Of a stretch of 64,000 bases of DNA, positions 45,496-57,410 are shown in pieces. This DNA comes from Linanthus parryae (Eukaryota > Streptophyta > Magnoliopsida > Ericales > Polemoniaceae), in the NCBI GenBank assembly GCA_023055425.1, contig JALGPY010000012.1:15759922-15823921 (forward strand). The letters are read 5' to 3'. Position numbers and translations under genes: made by a program. Below the pieces are notes generated by a model, which saw only the letters and a list, made by a program, of their open reading frames with translations, was not told where the DNA came from and did no database searches. Within the stretch, counting starts at the first letter, position 1. Each line of letters starts with the position of its first letter.

Positions 45496-47447
45496 AACCT
45501 CCCTAACTCAACTCCCTCTTTCATGACGCATATGAAGGGACCATTCTAACTAGTGATGAAAGTCACAAGGAATAGCTTCCTAGGCTAGAGGTTGTGAATA
45601 AAAGGGGTAAATGGATCAAATTGGGGTAACTAGTGGACCTAGACGATGGAGACGGGACGTGAGGTCCCCATAAAAGTCACTCGCACAACTGTTTCGTTGC
45701 AACTACGAGGAGGGTTGGCGACTACCTAAGTGACGGTGGTGTAGCGCTAGTAGGATACTAGTCTGAGAGACAGCTACTCACAATTCTCGAGTGCATTGGC
45801 CCTACAACATTTCTACTCTATATTATCGCGTCTACCTCACCTCAGATATTCATACTACTTAGGGAATACTATCATTGAGCCTTCTCCACGTATACTCTCT
45901 TCAATTTCCCTTTCTCAAAAAAATTCAATTTTTAGGATTTTTCAATTTTTTTAAATGCTATATGCTTGGGCCAACTCGATTAACAACATATATGGGTAGG
46001 AGGACTCTATAAGTAAAAGTGCAAACAATATATACAATGCAATATAGAAATGTGTACATGCAATCCTAACTCTGATACCTACGTGCAAACTGACTCACTA
46101 TTCTATATGTAACGAGGCAATGCAAGTTAAGGCAAGTAAATATATGTGTAAACCCCCCCCCCCCACACTTGAGATAATCATTGTCCTAAATAAATTTAGA
46201 GTGTCCCCCCAAAGACATGATCTCAACATGTAAGGATTCACAAGACAAGTGTTGCATGGCACTTTGCGTAAAATGAATCATATCGTCTAGAGCGATTATT
46301 TAAAGCGAGAGAGAATATGGTACCTAAGATCCCGGAGTACCATTCTTACGGAGTTGGTTTCGCGAAAATTATTCAAGATAGGACCGAATCGGTCGACCAA
46401 ATTTTCCGAAAACTCGAACAAGTTGAAGCAAGCATACCCTTGATGTGCTCCTCGGTGTTCCCGTCTTAAGTTCCTCGTTGAGCTTTGGACGAATCCCCCT
46501 CCAAAGCAACGAATTGGGAGATTTAAGTTCTTGGAGCTCTTACTCTTTGAATTCCACCACACTCAATCCGCTCACTATCTCAAATGTTCAAGAGTTAATC
46601 TTGTAAATTTTGCGATTTAGTTGCGTTTTGGGTTTGGGGTGTGTTGGTGTTCTTGAGGGTTTGGAGAGGAAGAAGATGAAGACAAGGAGTGTTTGATCCA
46701 AATTCGGGTGTTTGGGGACTTTTTGGTTGGTTTTTGGCTTTAAAAATCCTCCCAAATGTCAAAATAACCCCCCAAAAAGTATCAAAAATACCCCCAAAAA
46801 GTGAGCTATCCGGCTGATTTCGGCCCCCATTTCGGCCCGAATTGGGGCCCGAAACCACTGGTCAAAAATGAATCAGATTGGCCATTTTAATTCGGGCCGA
46901 AATGGCTTGATTTTGGCCCCCATTTCGGCCCGAAATGGGTGCCGAAATCACTGAGTATGGCCATTTTGTTTTTGCTCTAGTTTCTTTATCCGGTATCCGA
47001 TTCGCACGATTATTGAACCGTTGGACTCCACACTCGACAAGGAATCCCTTTTTGACTAGAAAATTCCCAAATCCAAGAAATTTTCCATTTCTCCTCAAAT
47101 TATCTCTCTTGTGCAAAGAATCTCGCCTCCAAAGCTCTTGTACTTTATCTCCACTCCGGATTCCGATGCGTGCAACCCCGATACTCCAACTTGCTACCAT
47201 GTTCCTCATGAATAATTAGCTAATCCTCGACCTCGAGTAGCTCCTTTACCAATCATAAGTCTCCCGGTTAGCACGTTGTTCCTCGTTTTTCATGCAAACT
47301 TGTGTACATGCATCAAGGGAACCGGAGGGTCTTCGAAACCTGCACACTCATCGAAAACATTAAACCACCCTCTCTCTCATCTCTAACTATAAAATATGGA
47401 TAACTCGAAAACAAAATAAAACAAAATAACAAATATCCTACTCTACA
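45496..47447. other. Gypsy B internal non-coding region after gag-protease
   Basis: No gene is supported. Minus-strand frames at 46,296-46,562, 46,595-46,858 and 46,862-47,209 show no recognisable protein. The block at about 45,672-45,735 matches Gypsy A 30,752-30,812. A C-run is at 46,147-46,156. The inverted-repeat cluster is at 46,813-46,952. An env-position ORF like that of Gypsy A is absent. Confidence 0.65.
46813..46952. repeat. Cluster of ATTTCGG/CCGAAAT inverted repeats (Gypsy B)
   Basis: Repeated near-palindromes such as CATTTCGGCCCGAAATGG (46,921-46,938), AATTCGGGCCGAAATGG (46,889-46,905) and ATTTCGGCCCGAAT (46,830-46,843) lie within two imperfect repeats. Each imperfect repeat starts GATTT(C/T)GGCCCCCATTTCGG and ends TGGCCATTTT. 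The arms flank a single central base. Confidence 0.88.
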
Positions 47448-47502
47448 TTGGGTTGCCTCCCAAGAAGCGCTTGTAATTTAAGGTCGACGGCCCGACCCAG
47501 TC
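47448..47502 (-). promoter_or_regulatory. Conserved post-coding element with a hairpin (Gypsy B)
   Basis: The minus-strand counterpart of 27,525-27,580: CTGGGTCGGGCCGTCGACC, then AAATTACAAGCGCTT and TTGGGAGGCAACCCAA. In B its first part is translated as the last residues of the gag-protease frame (TGSGRRP), and the stop lies within it. Confidence 0.75.
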
Positions 47503-49691
47503 ACCTCTGCCACCTCACGAGGGTGGGCACATTGTGCCATTTCCAACTTAGCTTTCCTGTGCTGAATCTGAAGAACTGATTCGTGTGCTTGTACAGCTGA
47601 AGGCTTGTTTCTTTCCCAGTAGTCAGGTGGATCTCCTTTTGACAAATCAGGGAGTTGTCGCTTCACTTGTACAGCAAATCGAACCCCTGGCTTCTGCTCC
47701 CACGAGTACTGAGGTGTCGGTTTGAAGACCCGAAAAGTCTCCATGTCATCATGTACCCTCATAATCAGCTCTCCATTCTCTACATCAACGAGAGTACACC
47801 CAGTTGCTAAAAACAGCCTACCTAGAATTATAGGCACATCACCAGCTGGCATGTCTAATATGATAAAGTCAGCTGGCATGATCAGGATTCCAACCCTCAC
47901 AAGTACATCATGTATCATCCCGCAGGCTCTCTTGGATGATTTGTCCGCACAATGAAGAGTGATCCAGGTTTTCTGAGGCTCCCCCACACTTAACATTTTG
48001 AATACCGACAGAGGCATCAAATTCACGCTTGCTCCCAAATCGCAGAGAGCTCTCCAAGTGTAGGCATCACCCAACGTAGCTTCAATGACAAAACTACCCG
48101 GATCCTTCTTTTTCTTAGGTAGCCCATGCAAAACACAAGAACTAACATGCTCATTTAATTTCACTCCATGAAATTCATCCATTGCTTTCTTACCAAGGAT
48201 TGCATCCTTAATAAATCGAGAATACTTAAGCATCTTTTGAAGTGCCTCAATCAATGGAATATTAATATGCAATTTCGAGAATACATTAAGAAAGCGCCTG
48301 TACTCCTCAGAATCATCATTCTTTTTCCTATTACGCGACGGATATGGAAATTTCGAAAAATAAGTATGAGATGAAATTAATACCTCAGTGGAATCCTCCT
48401 CGTCCTGCTTAGTCATGCCCTTTGATTGGGGGACCATGACATGAGTCTTCTCAGAATCGAAGACTTCATGCTCCCTTGCCTTGGATGCTACCGCTCTGGA
48501 ATGTGTAGGATATGGAGGGTCTTTGAGTGCAATACCACTGCCAGTGGTGATGGCTTGAACATGTTCCTCAGATGCTACAATAGTGTGTTCCAGTGTTCTG
48601 TGTTCGAGTTGTTGCTTAAGATCCTTAACTTCTGCTAGAGCTTCCCGGAGTGCAACTGCAGAAGTAGTGCTCTCTGAAATCATGGTCATCACGTGTTGAC
48701 CCATCACTTTCATCACTCCTCTCAGCTCAGCCAACTCTGAAGCTAATTCTTGTTGTTGTTGCTGCAAATCTGAAACAGCTGCTTCATGCACTGCTTCCAC
48801 TGCATTCACCTTAACTGTGCCATAATCTATTGCATTTTGCTTCATCAGTTCTTGCTGTTGGGACTCGTAATCTAAGCTCTCCTCTTATTCAACCACTGGT
48901 CTCATCAGTTCATATGCACCCTCCTCATCGCATTTGAACAAGAAATTGCCCCCAGCTTCTCTGTCGATTTTGTCTTTGTTAGGAATTCCAAGTGCATCAT
49001 AGAAGACCTGGTTGATGTGGGCTTTGTAAATGTTATGGTTGGGGCATCTACATAGCAAACAATTTAGGCGCTCCCATGCTTTGACAAGTGATTTATTTTT
49101 CTCTTGCCTAAAATTCCAAAATCTCGTTCTGCAGCTGAATTAGACGTGAGATTGGAAAACAATTGACCATAAATTGAGAGGCACACTCTCCCCCCAAGTT
49201 TTGATCGAACCAGATGGCATAGAGTCTAGCCAATCCAGGGCAACTCCCTTGAGGCAATGTGGGAAGAGCATCAGTTTCAGTGCTTCAGATGTGACCCCAC
49301 TATAGCGAATTAGTCCACATTGGTTCTGAAATCTTCGAATGAATCCATGTGGGTCTTCCTCATATGTACCAGCAAAGGTGCCCTGATCTTGTACAAGTTG
49401 AATTGTGGCTGACTTGAGGTAGAAGTTTTTAGCCTCGATTGGTGGCACCACAATTGCTGGCTCCCTTCCTTTAAGATTCGCCTCAAATGCCTATATTATT
49501 GCTTTTCCATAACGGTTGTACGGCATTGAGGTCGGCTGCGGTCTAGATGTTACCGCTAGTGCTTTCTCTACGGCTGTAGCCACCATAGCTTGTAGCTGCT
49601 CCACCGTGAGGCTAATTAGCCCTTGGCCTTCCTCCATCGCTACCTGAGGAAACAACACTAGCACGCCCGTGAGGTAAACAGATAGTAACAA
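47478..49691 (-). pseudogene. gag-pro: Gypsy B gag and aspartic protease, broken
   Basis: The N-terminal part (49,691 down to about 49,140) has ISLTVEQLQAMVATAVEKAL, then an in-frame TAG near 49,493. The gag domain follows (DPHGFIRRFQNQCGLIRYSG, TSEALKLMLFPHCLKGVALD). A run of seven G near 49,180 marks a frameshift, and further stops follow between 49,140 and 48,880. From 48,845 an open frame of 455 codons covers the coiled-coil region, AITTGSGIALKDPPYPTHSR and the protease (LCDLGASVNLMPLSVF, DVPIILGRLFLATG). It ends at 47,478 in a tail (RKAKLEMAQCAHPREVAEV) that replaces pol. The product would have been a particle protein with a protease for processing. The absence of pol appears to be a clean loss, not a break inside RT. 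Confidence 0.88.
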
Positions 49692-49741
49692 AAATAAAAT
49701 AAAAACTCCAAACTAATTTCTAACTTAACAATCTACCGTTG

Positions 49742-49759
49742 TCCCCGGCAACGGCGCCA
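49742..49759 (-). promoter_or_regulatory. Primer-binding site, tRNA-Asp (Gypsy B)
   Basis: On the minus strand TGGCGCCGTTGCCGGGGA is an exact complement of the plant tRNA-Asp(GTC) 3' end and lies six bases inside the 5' LTR. Confidence 0.9.
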
Positions 49760-49765
49760 AAAACT

Positions 49766-51266
49766 TGACACGCTTTCATACGTGTTACCGCAAGTTCACG
49801 GTTCAAGTAGTAAAGAGTGAGTATATTTAATACTCGGATTGTCGAATCCCACGAGGACAAGCTCGAGATTGTTTAGTTATAATATTAGTTTAAAGTGACG
49901 TAACCGGGAGGAATGGATTAAGAATTGTGAGTTTTTCACCCTCAAACAAGTGGCTCTACGTAGCTAATAACTGCAAATTAACTTAATGATAGTACTAAGA
50001 GTATGGAGAAACTATATGATTTAGGGTCCCTAGGATGCTTAGTTGATTTCCGGGTTCAATTCACAACACTTCACTCTTTATTTCACCATATCAGATCATA
50101 CTCGCAACACATATCTCTCAATCGTGTATCACACTGTAGTGTATTCAACACCAAATCCTTTCAGCCTAATGTTGTTAATAACACTACTCTAGTTGATATA
50201 ACAAAGGTACCTACAAGACCTCTCAACCTTGCAAAGTTATCACTTTAACATAATCAACTGAAACAATCTTTATGTGATCACTCTCATTCTTTCACCTCTC
50301 AGTCTCAAGAATATTAAGAGTGTCTTCCTACTCTTCACGAACCTAGGGTTGAGTTATTTTCATACACTCTCCTAGATAACTAACATGCTATGGGTGATCA
50401 AGCCTCACATGCTAAGAATTAAGAACTCAAGTAGAAGAATGAATGAAATCAAGAGTGAAATTAAGTTGTAAGCATGAAGTAAATCCATGAATCCATCAAT
50501 CAACCAAGTAAACCCTAGTTCTCCATAATCACCTAGATATGAGTTTAGCTATACATGAAATATCTTGATAAAATCATGATCTCCATAGAAAATAGTACAA
50601 GAGATGAAGAAAAAGAATCAAACGATGAAATCCTTGAAGATGGGGCGTGAATCCTCTCTTCCTTGAACTCACGTGCGTCTCTCTCTCTCTCTCTTACTCC
50701 GTCGTGCGTGTGTGTTTTTACAAGCCTTCGTCACGTTCATTTACTAGCTGGGGCGAATTTTTAATGTACTTTGCTGTCTCAGCCCCTCTAGTTTGTAATT
50801 CCCGTCTATAATTGTAAATTGATCTTGCGCATGCCATATCTCTCTCTCCGGACTCGGATCAAGCTCCATGAAAGCTCTTTGAGTGTAATTTCATTTGGAA
50901 CTGGTTTCACTCCAAAATTATTTGTATAACTCAAGATATCATCAGATTAGTTCAGACTGGTCATCCTAGCTTCTCCATCTTTGCTTCTCCTCGTTCCACT
51001 TGTGCTCCCATTGTTTCCGAAGTTCGTTCCATGCCTCCTATAAACCGATTAGCATCCGTTCCTGTCAAGACAACATGAAAAAACATACCAAGCGATTATA
51101 TTTGACAAATAACAACTAAATATACATAGAAATTCCCGGACTAACAATACAAAGCATGTGAAGCATCAAGTGATAAAACGACTCAAATTCTCTAACATTG
51201 AGCTCAAATCACTCGTGATAATTTGGTAAAATGGAAGTAATAGATAGCTCCTAAAAGGTGCTATCA
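49766..51266 (-). repeat. 5' LTR of Gypsy B
   Basis: 1,501 bp; on the minus strand it starts TGATAGCACC and ends GTGTCA before the primer site. Its outer 1.1 kb matches 34,736-35,891. It contains a CT repeat near 50,680. It is inserted in the gag frame of Copia E, whose sequence resumes at 51,267. Confidence 0.9.
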
Positions 51267-52048
51267 GCCACATCCTCTGGAGTGAAGGCCAAATGATACA
51301 TTGGCTGAGACAGGGGTGGAGGAAGGAGTCAGCTGAGCTTTGGCGAAGTACTGCTCGTGCTGAGTGAGCTTCTCAAATAGCTCCTCAAATCCAATATCGG
51401 TGTCACGCACCTTGATTGCTGCAACAATAGGAAAATAGATATCATTCAACCCGTCAAGAATCCGATCCAAAATATCAGTTTCATCCCTTGGTTTCCCGAG
51501 AAGTGCCAACTCATCACCCTTGTGTTTGAAAAAGTGCATGAGTGCAGAGATTGTCTGCGAGACCTGTTGAGGGTTTTTGAGAGGTTCCTTAATATGATTA
51601 ATATGACCACGATACGGGCGCGCATATATGTTGTGGAGAGTGGTGCAAATATCAATAGCACTGCGAGCTGTAGTGATGTGAGAAAGCGCATAATGAGATA
51701 GTGTACTGGCGAGGAACGCAAACACAAGTTGGTCCCGTTGAGACCAGGACGTGTAGGCGGATTGGGTTGAACATATGCATAATCAGCAATGCCAGAGGAG
51801 ACGGAAGATTCTGTCCCAGACACTGTGCGAGACTGGTTACTGTTTGGCTTCGGAATGAGCGGGAGAGGCGGTATCTGGCTACCGGCGACATGACTAAGAA
51901 GTCCATGTCCTGTATGAATAGCTTGAACATGGACCTTCCAGGTCAGAAATTTGTTTCCGTCAAGTTTGATCAACGTTGGCGGAGCTTGAACCACAATCAG
52001 GGGGTTGTCAGGGTTGTTGGGATCTAGTACAGTATTAGGGGGTGACAT
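51267..52048 (-). pseudogene. gag: Copia E gag, N-terminal part, cut by Gypsy B
   Basis: On the minus strand the ATG at 52,046-52,048 opens MSPPNTVLDPNNPDN, then LIKLDGNKFLTWKVHVQAIH, the start of the copia-type gag (UBN2-like) domain. A one-base frame change near 51,755 leads to LVFAFLASTLSHYALSHITT, ARPYRGHINHIKEPL and ILDRILDGLNDIYFPIVAAI, all usual for this domain. The frame is cut at 51,267 by the Gypsy B LTR. The rest of this gag, its zinc knuckle and pol would lie left of the window. It is the oldest layer of the nest. Confidence 0.82.
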
Positions 52049-52656
52049 AGCTTAATAGAAATATGTGAGTGGAAGAAATAAGCTTAATAGCAACCTGGCC
52101 ACTTAATAGCAATTTGTGAGTTCCTACAACCCCACACCTGTTCAGTTTAGTTGACGAAGAAAAAGAATAAAATAACCAATATGTGTTGAAGAAGCTAACT
52201 AATTAGCTGAATCCAAGAGGCTGTGCAGTTAATCAACATGAGGATGTTCCGCACAACTTGAGGCGCTGCTGAAGTGCAACTAGTCGGCACAATTGACAGT
52301 GACTTGGGCCGGCAGAGAGTGGTCGAGGGTGCAAACCTGTATGGGCACCGATGAAGAAGGAAAACGATGGTGCTATTGGCGCAATGGAGTGGCGTAGTTG
52401 TGAGTAGTGACGGAGTACCAGAGGACTATCGGAAAACTCAAAGACGATCGGCGATTCACCTTCGCAGTGAACGACGTTGTTGTAGCGCAGAACCGACGAA
52501 CCAAGAACGAAAATTTTCTGGGTTGCTGGATGACGCAGATGGCGCCGACGACGGATGGTGGGAGACGAACGACGTTGAGATACGAAAAACGGAGGGAACG
52601 ACGTCAGGGTCGATCCTCGAGAGAAGAGAAAAATCAGAGGTTAGGGTTGAGAACCC
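52049..52656 (-). other. Copia E leader
   Basis: Sequence between the primer site and gag. Plus-strand open frames at 52,367-52,673 lie antisense to the leader and are not called. Confidence 0.6.
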
Positions 52657-52668
52657 GCTCTGATACCA
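52657..52668 (-). promoter_or_regulatory. Primer-binding site, tRNA-iMet (Copia E)
   Basis: On the minus strand TGGTATCAGAGC lies directly after the LTR end TTCTACA. It is the standard initiator tRNA-Met site. Confidence 0.9.
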
Positions 52669-53478
52669 TGTAGAATAAACTGATTGAATTGATTAAGTCA
52701 CAAATAATACACTGACCAATCTATACCTAGCTAGGGACTATAGCATAAATACAAAGTATATGCTGATTAAGAATTTATTCCTATACTTACTATAGTCATC
52801 AAATCACCCAAATCAATTAATTAAACAACCCATCCATAACTAGAGTTTTACTCATAAACTATGAACATACTTACATAAAAATTAACCATTAATCTTAAAA
52901 CTCCAATAATAATTATCCTAACAATACTAATTGAAAATTAAGGCATGCATATTAAGAATTAAATTAGGGTTTCGATTAACATACTGTAAACAATGTAGGA
53001 TTGATGACCTCAACGGTATAACTGAAAATCAAACGTCACAACAACATTTAGATATGGATCTCATGATTCATGATCATCATAGAGAATAGAGAATATAGAG
53101 ATTGAGAGATTCAGATTAAGATAATACAAGATAAAGAACTCATCAAAGCAAAAGAGAAAAGAATAGCATAAGAGGTGGCCGACTGCAGCAGCTGCATTCG
53201 GTGGCGGCATCGGGTCCAAGGCACAGGAGAGAGAGAGAGACGTACAGGTGAGGGCACGGCAAAGAGAAGAAGAAAATTAAAATAAATATATAGAGAAGAA
53301 AAAGAAAAAGAATAAGAGTAGGAAAATGATTCTAGAGTTTTATGCTACTAGATTTCATTTGAGTTGCTTGAGTTTCTTTGTAGTTGGAGATAATTTGGCA
53401 TGGAAGCTAGAGTCATAATGGACTCCATATCACAATTACCCTAATCCCAGAGATGTTAAATCTTAGGGGATGCTGTCA
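52669..53478 (-). repeat. 5' LTR of Copia E (outer edge uncertain)
   Basis: The inner edge is fixed by TTCTACA next to the primer site. On the minus strand a TATA-like CTATATATTT lies near 53,290. The outer edge is a guess: TGACAGCATCC at 53,478 is a possible LTR start, but there is no second copy in the window to check it. Confidence 0.6.
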
Positions 53479-55653
53479 AATACATTGGCAAAAGCCTGTA
53501 ATTCTCCTAACTAAATCTTAACTGTGCAAATAGTTTATCTTTAGATTAAGAAAAATCATATTGAGATTTATCAGAGCTAGTAAATGAATATGGAGGGAAA
53601 TGACAGATGTTGACGCTTATTTTCCGAGACGATACAGCTTAATAGTAGGTTGTGAATCAACGTTTGGGCTATTTTAGGGAATTAATAACAATCTAGTATT
53701 ATTGTATGCCGTAGCTTGATATGTATCCTTTGTTCTTGAGGTATAATACTTATCAAATGCTAGTATTAAATGTGTTGTGCTGCTTGACTTCATTGGTTCT
53801 TAGAATTTTCGAATGATTTGGCATTTTTAACTCAATAATGCAAATGGAAATGCAAGGTTGAGTCTTTCACCATTAAAATCTACTAATCTATTTACTTGTC
53901 GATAGAGGTGAAGTATGGTGTGTTAATTTTATAAGTGACGCTCATAATTGTAAGAAATAAGTGCATTGCCTTCTAAATATACCCTTGATACAAAAGTTGT
54001 AGTCTTCTTTATAAGAAAGTAAAATTTAAGCTTGTGACATTTTCAAACTTGGCCCTGTCTCAATCATGTTCATTCCAGCACTGTGGTGTCTTCTTGTGGT
54101 GTCTTCTCCTGGATTTGTAAATATATATAACATAACCTGAGGCCTCTTGTTTTATATACATCCAAAAAATCTTGCTTCATAAATCATAAAGATGTCATAC
54201 TTTGGATTTCTCTTAAAACTCCAGGATTTTCACCTAAACCCATTCACTTGCATTGCCGTGTTCGCATGATCCATCTTCCAATACCAGCCTCAAAATGCTA
54301 ATCTCAGCGGACATCAATGTCTCCAAAGAAAGGAATATCATCGTAGAAGAAAGGCGCCTACAGTTGCTTGATCCATCATTCATTGCGAACAACAAACCAC
54401 ATTTTCCTTAAATCTTAATGTCATCCCCGAAGAGCAAAAGACTATGTGAAGAAGTAGAAGTGAAGTTCGTTGATCCATCTTCTATTGCTAGCCATCAACT
54501 ACTGATCCCTTTAGATTACAAAGCTATTATGTTAGAAGGGAAACTCGTAGCGGGAGGGTAGCTGCAGTAGTTTGATCAATTGTTATTTCCTACCATAATT
54601 CATAGATCACTATAGACCTTAATACTATTCCACATGAAGCTGAATTCGCAATGGAAGGAGAAGAACAACATACTACTAGAAAGGTTGAGTTGAAACGATG
54701 GAGAATCAAGAGTCTAACAATTAATGCAACCACTATGCCTATGGAATGCTAACGAAAAAGATGGCACGTACTGTAAGCTTCCTCATTCTGTTCCCCGGAG
54801 ATACCGTCATGGTGAGGAATGGGTTGGTTGATTGAATATAGCGTTAAATACTCTTGTGTCTCTGCTGTAAGGGAGGATAAGGTATTATTACCAAATCCGT
54901 TTGAACCATTCAGACAAATATGTAAAGATGTTGGTCACTTTCGTTCTTGAGAATCATTTTTTATGTGTTCATGCTTGGAGTCGCATATCTTCATCCGGGC
55001 ACTATCCAGATAATTGACTTGGAAACTGTGAACTAATTCATTGGTTTGGTCTTAAGTTTAATAGGAACTAATGAGGTAGGCAAAACATTAAGGAAATACG
55101 TTCGATTAGGGTACGTTTTATTGTTCTCTACGTGGTTCAAATAGTTTATGAGATTGTCAAAGCATTCTATTCGCAGAGCTTTTGAACTTTCAATGTGGTA
55201 TGTTAACCAATTATAGTGTTAAGACATAAAAAGAAAATGATAAAGTAGTGATAAGCGAAGCTTTAAAGAAATAAGAACCGAAAGCTTCGTTAGTAGTACA
55301 GTATGATCTAAATACTACTACTTGATTTACGACATCTGTGATTTGTCTTACTAAAAAAAGAAATCTGAGCTTGATCAGAGGCAAAGAAATGTTAATCTCA
55401 AGCTTGTTTATAGTTACTTTATCCTTTTTGTTTTTATGTTGTAAAATTATAATATATAATCGGGAAACATGCCACACTCAAGAATTTTTAAAGGTCTGCA
55501 AAAAAAAAACACTTTAACAATCTCATAAATGATAATATTTATATGAATCGTATTCGCCTAAAAACAAAGAGAAAAACAGAACGTATCTCCCTATTCAATA
55601 CCAGTCTGTCCCGGCTCTTTGTTCCCAATTTGACTTTTGTCACTATTCACTGG
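53479..55653. other. Unassigned AT-rich sequence between Copia E and Copia D
   Basis: No gene, RNA or element end could be supported. Short frames near 54,419-54,561 (MSSPKSKRLCEEVEVKFVDP) and 54,652-54,750 are not recognisable. It may be old flanking DNA or eroded elements. Confidence 0.45.
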
Positions 55654-57153
55654 TGAAAGTGTGTAATGTAGACTAAATACAGAACCTAAATACTCTAGAA
55701 GGGGGGGGGGGTGAATAGAGTATGGAAACTTTTTTGCAAAACTCAAAACTTAACAGATTAGCTTTGTGTGAGACTCAAATCTCAAGGCCTTGAGATTTTA
55801 GAAAACTGTCTGAAACTTTCAAGGGCAAAATAGAAAGCTTCAAGGCCTTGAACTATTATCAACTCTAAACAGCTTATGAACCCTAGTTTGATTTGAGTTT
55901 TATGCAGCAGATAATATTCAAATTGTAAAGTAATGAACACAAAGCAATTTACAGAGTTCAGTCCCAATAGAACTAATCTCTGCATGAGTGATCTAATCCC
56001 ACCAGGATTGGGCAAACACATCTTATTACTCACACAGAAACAACCCTAGATCTTCAAGCCTAAGTGATATCCCTTACACCTATAAAGCTTGTGGTTCCAA
56101 ACTATCTAGTTTCAGCTACTAACTGTTGAGCTAACAAGAACCTCTTGTTGTTCACTTGAGCAACCAACCACTAGGTTAAGTGAGGTCTAAGATAATTGAA
56201 AGATACACAGATAAGAGAACAAGTGAAGAACACAATAGAAGAAATAAGCTATTGAAGCCTGGATGTGTTCTTCTGGAAACTGGATTGATTTGATCTTAGG
56301 AATCGGGGTTGAAGCTTGAATCCTTGTGTGTTTGAATGAATGATCTCCCACGAATTTTTCACACCTTTATAAGTACTCTGCAAGCCTCTGTGCCTTCAAA
56401 ATTCAAACCAGTCTCTTTTATCCACAGCTGCAACTGATTGAGAGATTTTAGGATCTCAGTTCCTACAAATCCTCCTTATGTTTTCAACTGAGATTCAAAC
56501 AGCTCTAAGTAGATATCCGTTGGAGTTTGTTGAGATAGCTCTTGCACGTTTAACAAACCTCCAACAACATTAAAACACAGCAACAACAAAATCCAGAAAG
56601 ATAACAGTGCTATGACTGTTTGGTTTTCCAGTTTTTGATAAAACTGGTTAAAAGATTAGAACAGTAATCTGTTTAACTTCTAATACATATAAATCATGAA
56701 AAACAAGTTTAAGGCTCTTATAAGTCAATGAATAATCAAAATAATAAGAACCACAACCTACAAGAAAGAAACAACTTATTTCTGTAAAAACTGTCAGCAG
56801 CTGAAGGCACATCTCAAGGCCTTGGAGCTCTGAACCTGCTTCACAGATATTCAAAGTTCAATCCAGAAAACTTTGATTCTTCCTGTTCTGATCATATGCA
56901 ATTGTGTTAGATATGTAAATAGTGTAAACTATAAGTATACGCAGTAAATCCCTGATATGTATAATCAGATATCCAATCTGCAACACAGAACTGTTAGAAC
57001 ATATAGCATGATAAAACAACTCTCAAGACTTTGAAGCTCTGTCAGTATCTCAAGGCCTTGGAGTAACTGAAATGCTTTGCTGCTTATGTCTTTGTCTTTC
57101 ATCACTCAAAACAATTACAATCCAAAACACATTCAAGGGTCTTTGAATCAACA
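55654..57153 (-). repeat. 3' LTR of Copia D
   Basis: 1,500 bp; on the minus strand it starts TGTTGATTCAAAG and ends CACACTTTCA. It is the same family as the split LTR at 1-463/34,023-34,735. It has a G-run at 55,700-55,709 and perfect CAAGGCCTTG palindromes at 55,783, 55,841, 56,815 and 57,051. Confidence 0.88.
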
Positions 57154-57168
57154 ATCTCCCCCTTGATG
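57154..57168 (-). promoter_or_regulatory. Polypurine tract of Copia D next to the 3' LTR
   Basis: On the minus strand CATCAAGGGGGAGAT directly precedes the LTR start TGTTGA. Confidence 0.85.
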
Positions 57169-57395
57169 AAAGACAAAACCTACAGTCTTGTATAGATTTT
57201 CTGCCACTCATTACGAAAATTAGATAACCACAAAATGCAGATACACCAGACAATTATACCAGATAGAAACCAGTATACCACATATAATCAGCAAATTTAC
57301 ATATAACCACAATAATATAATAACACAACTGATTAAACCAAAACAACTGAGTATAATTATTATTCAAATACTGCAAACACAAAAACACCACATAA

Positions 57396-57410
57396 TCTCT
57401 CCCCCTTTTT
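57396..57410 (-). promoter_or_regulatory. Second, upstream polypurine tract of Copia D
   Basis: On the minus strand AAAAAGGGGGAGAGA lies about 240 bases upstream of the LTR-adjacent tract. Both are preceded by a related TGATGAAAG(A/T)C or TTTCATC context. Multiple such tracts are known from Sireviruses. Confidence 0.7.

Larger units (their letters stand above)
34736..51266 (-). mobile_element. Gypsy B: gag-protease-only LTR element (window part), with nested Copia C
   Basis: A minus-strand element with 5' LTR 49,766-51,266, tRNA-Asp primer site 49,742-49,759, gag-protease 47,478-49,691 and part of the 3' LTR 34,736-35,891. The remaining 365 bp or so of the 3' LTR lies left of base 1, beyond the split Copia LTR. 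There is no RT, RNase H or integrase. After protease the sequence passes straight into the conserved block that in Gypsy A follows pol. This fits a non-autonomous gag-carrying family (TR-GAG type) that would depend on a related element for pol. Copia C interrupts its 3' non-coding part. Confidence 0.85.

Noticed and set aside
52367..52673. Plus-strand frames antisense to the Copia E leader
   Set aside because: They lie between primer site and gag of a minus-strand element, with no recognisable protein and no promoter.
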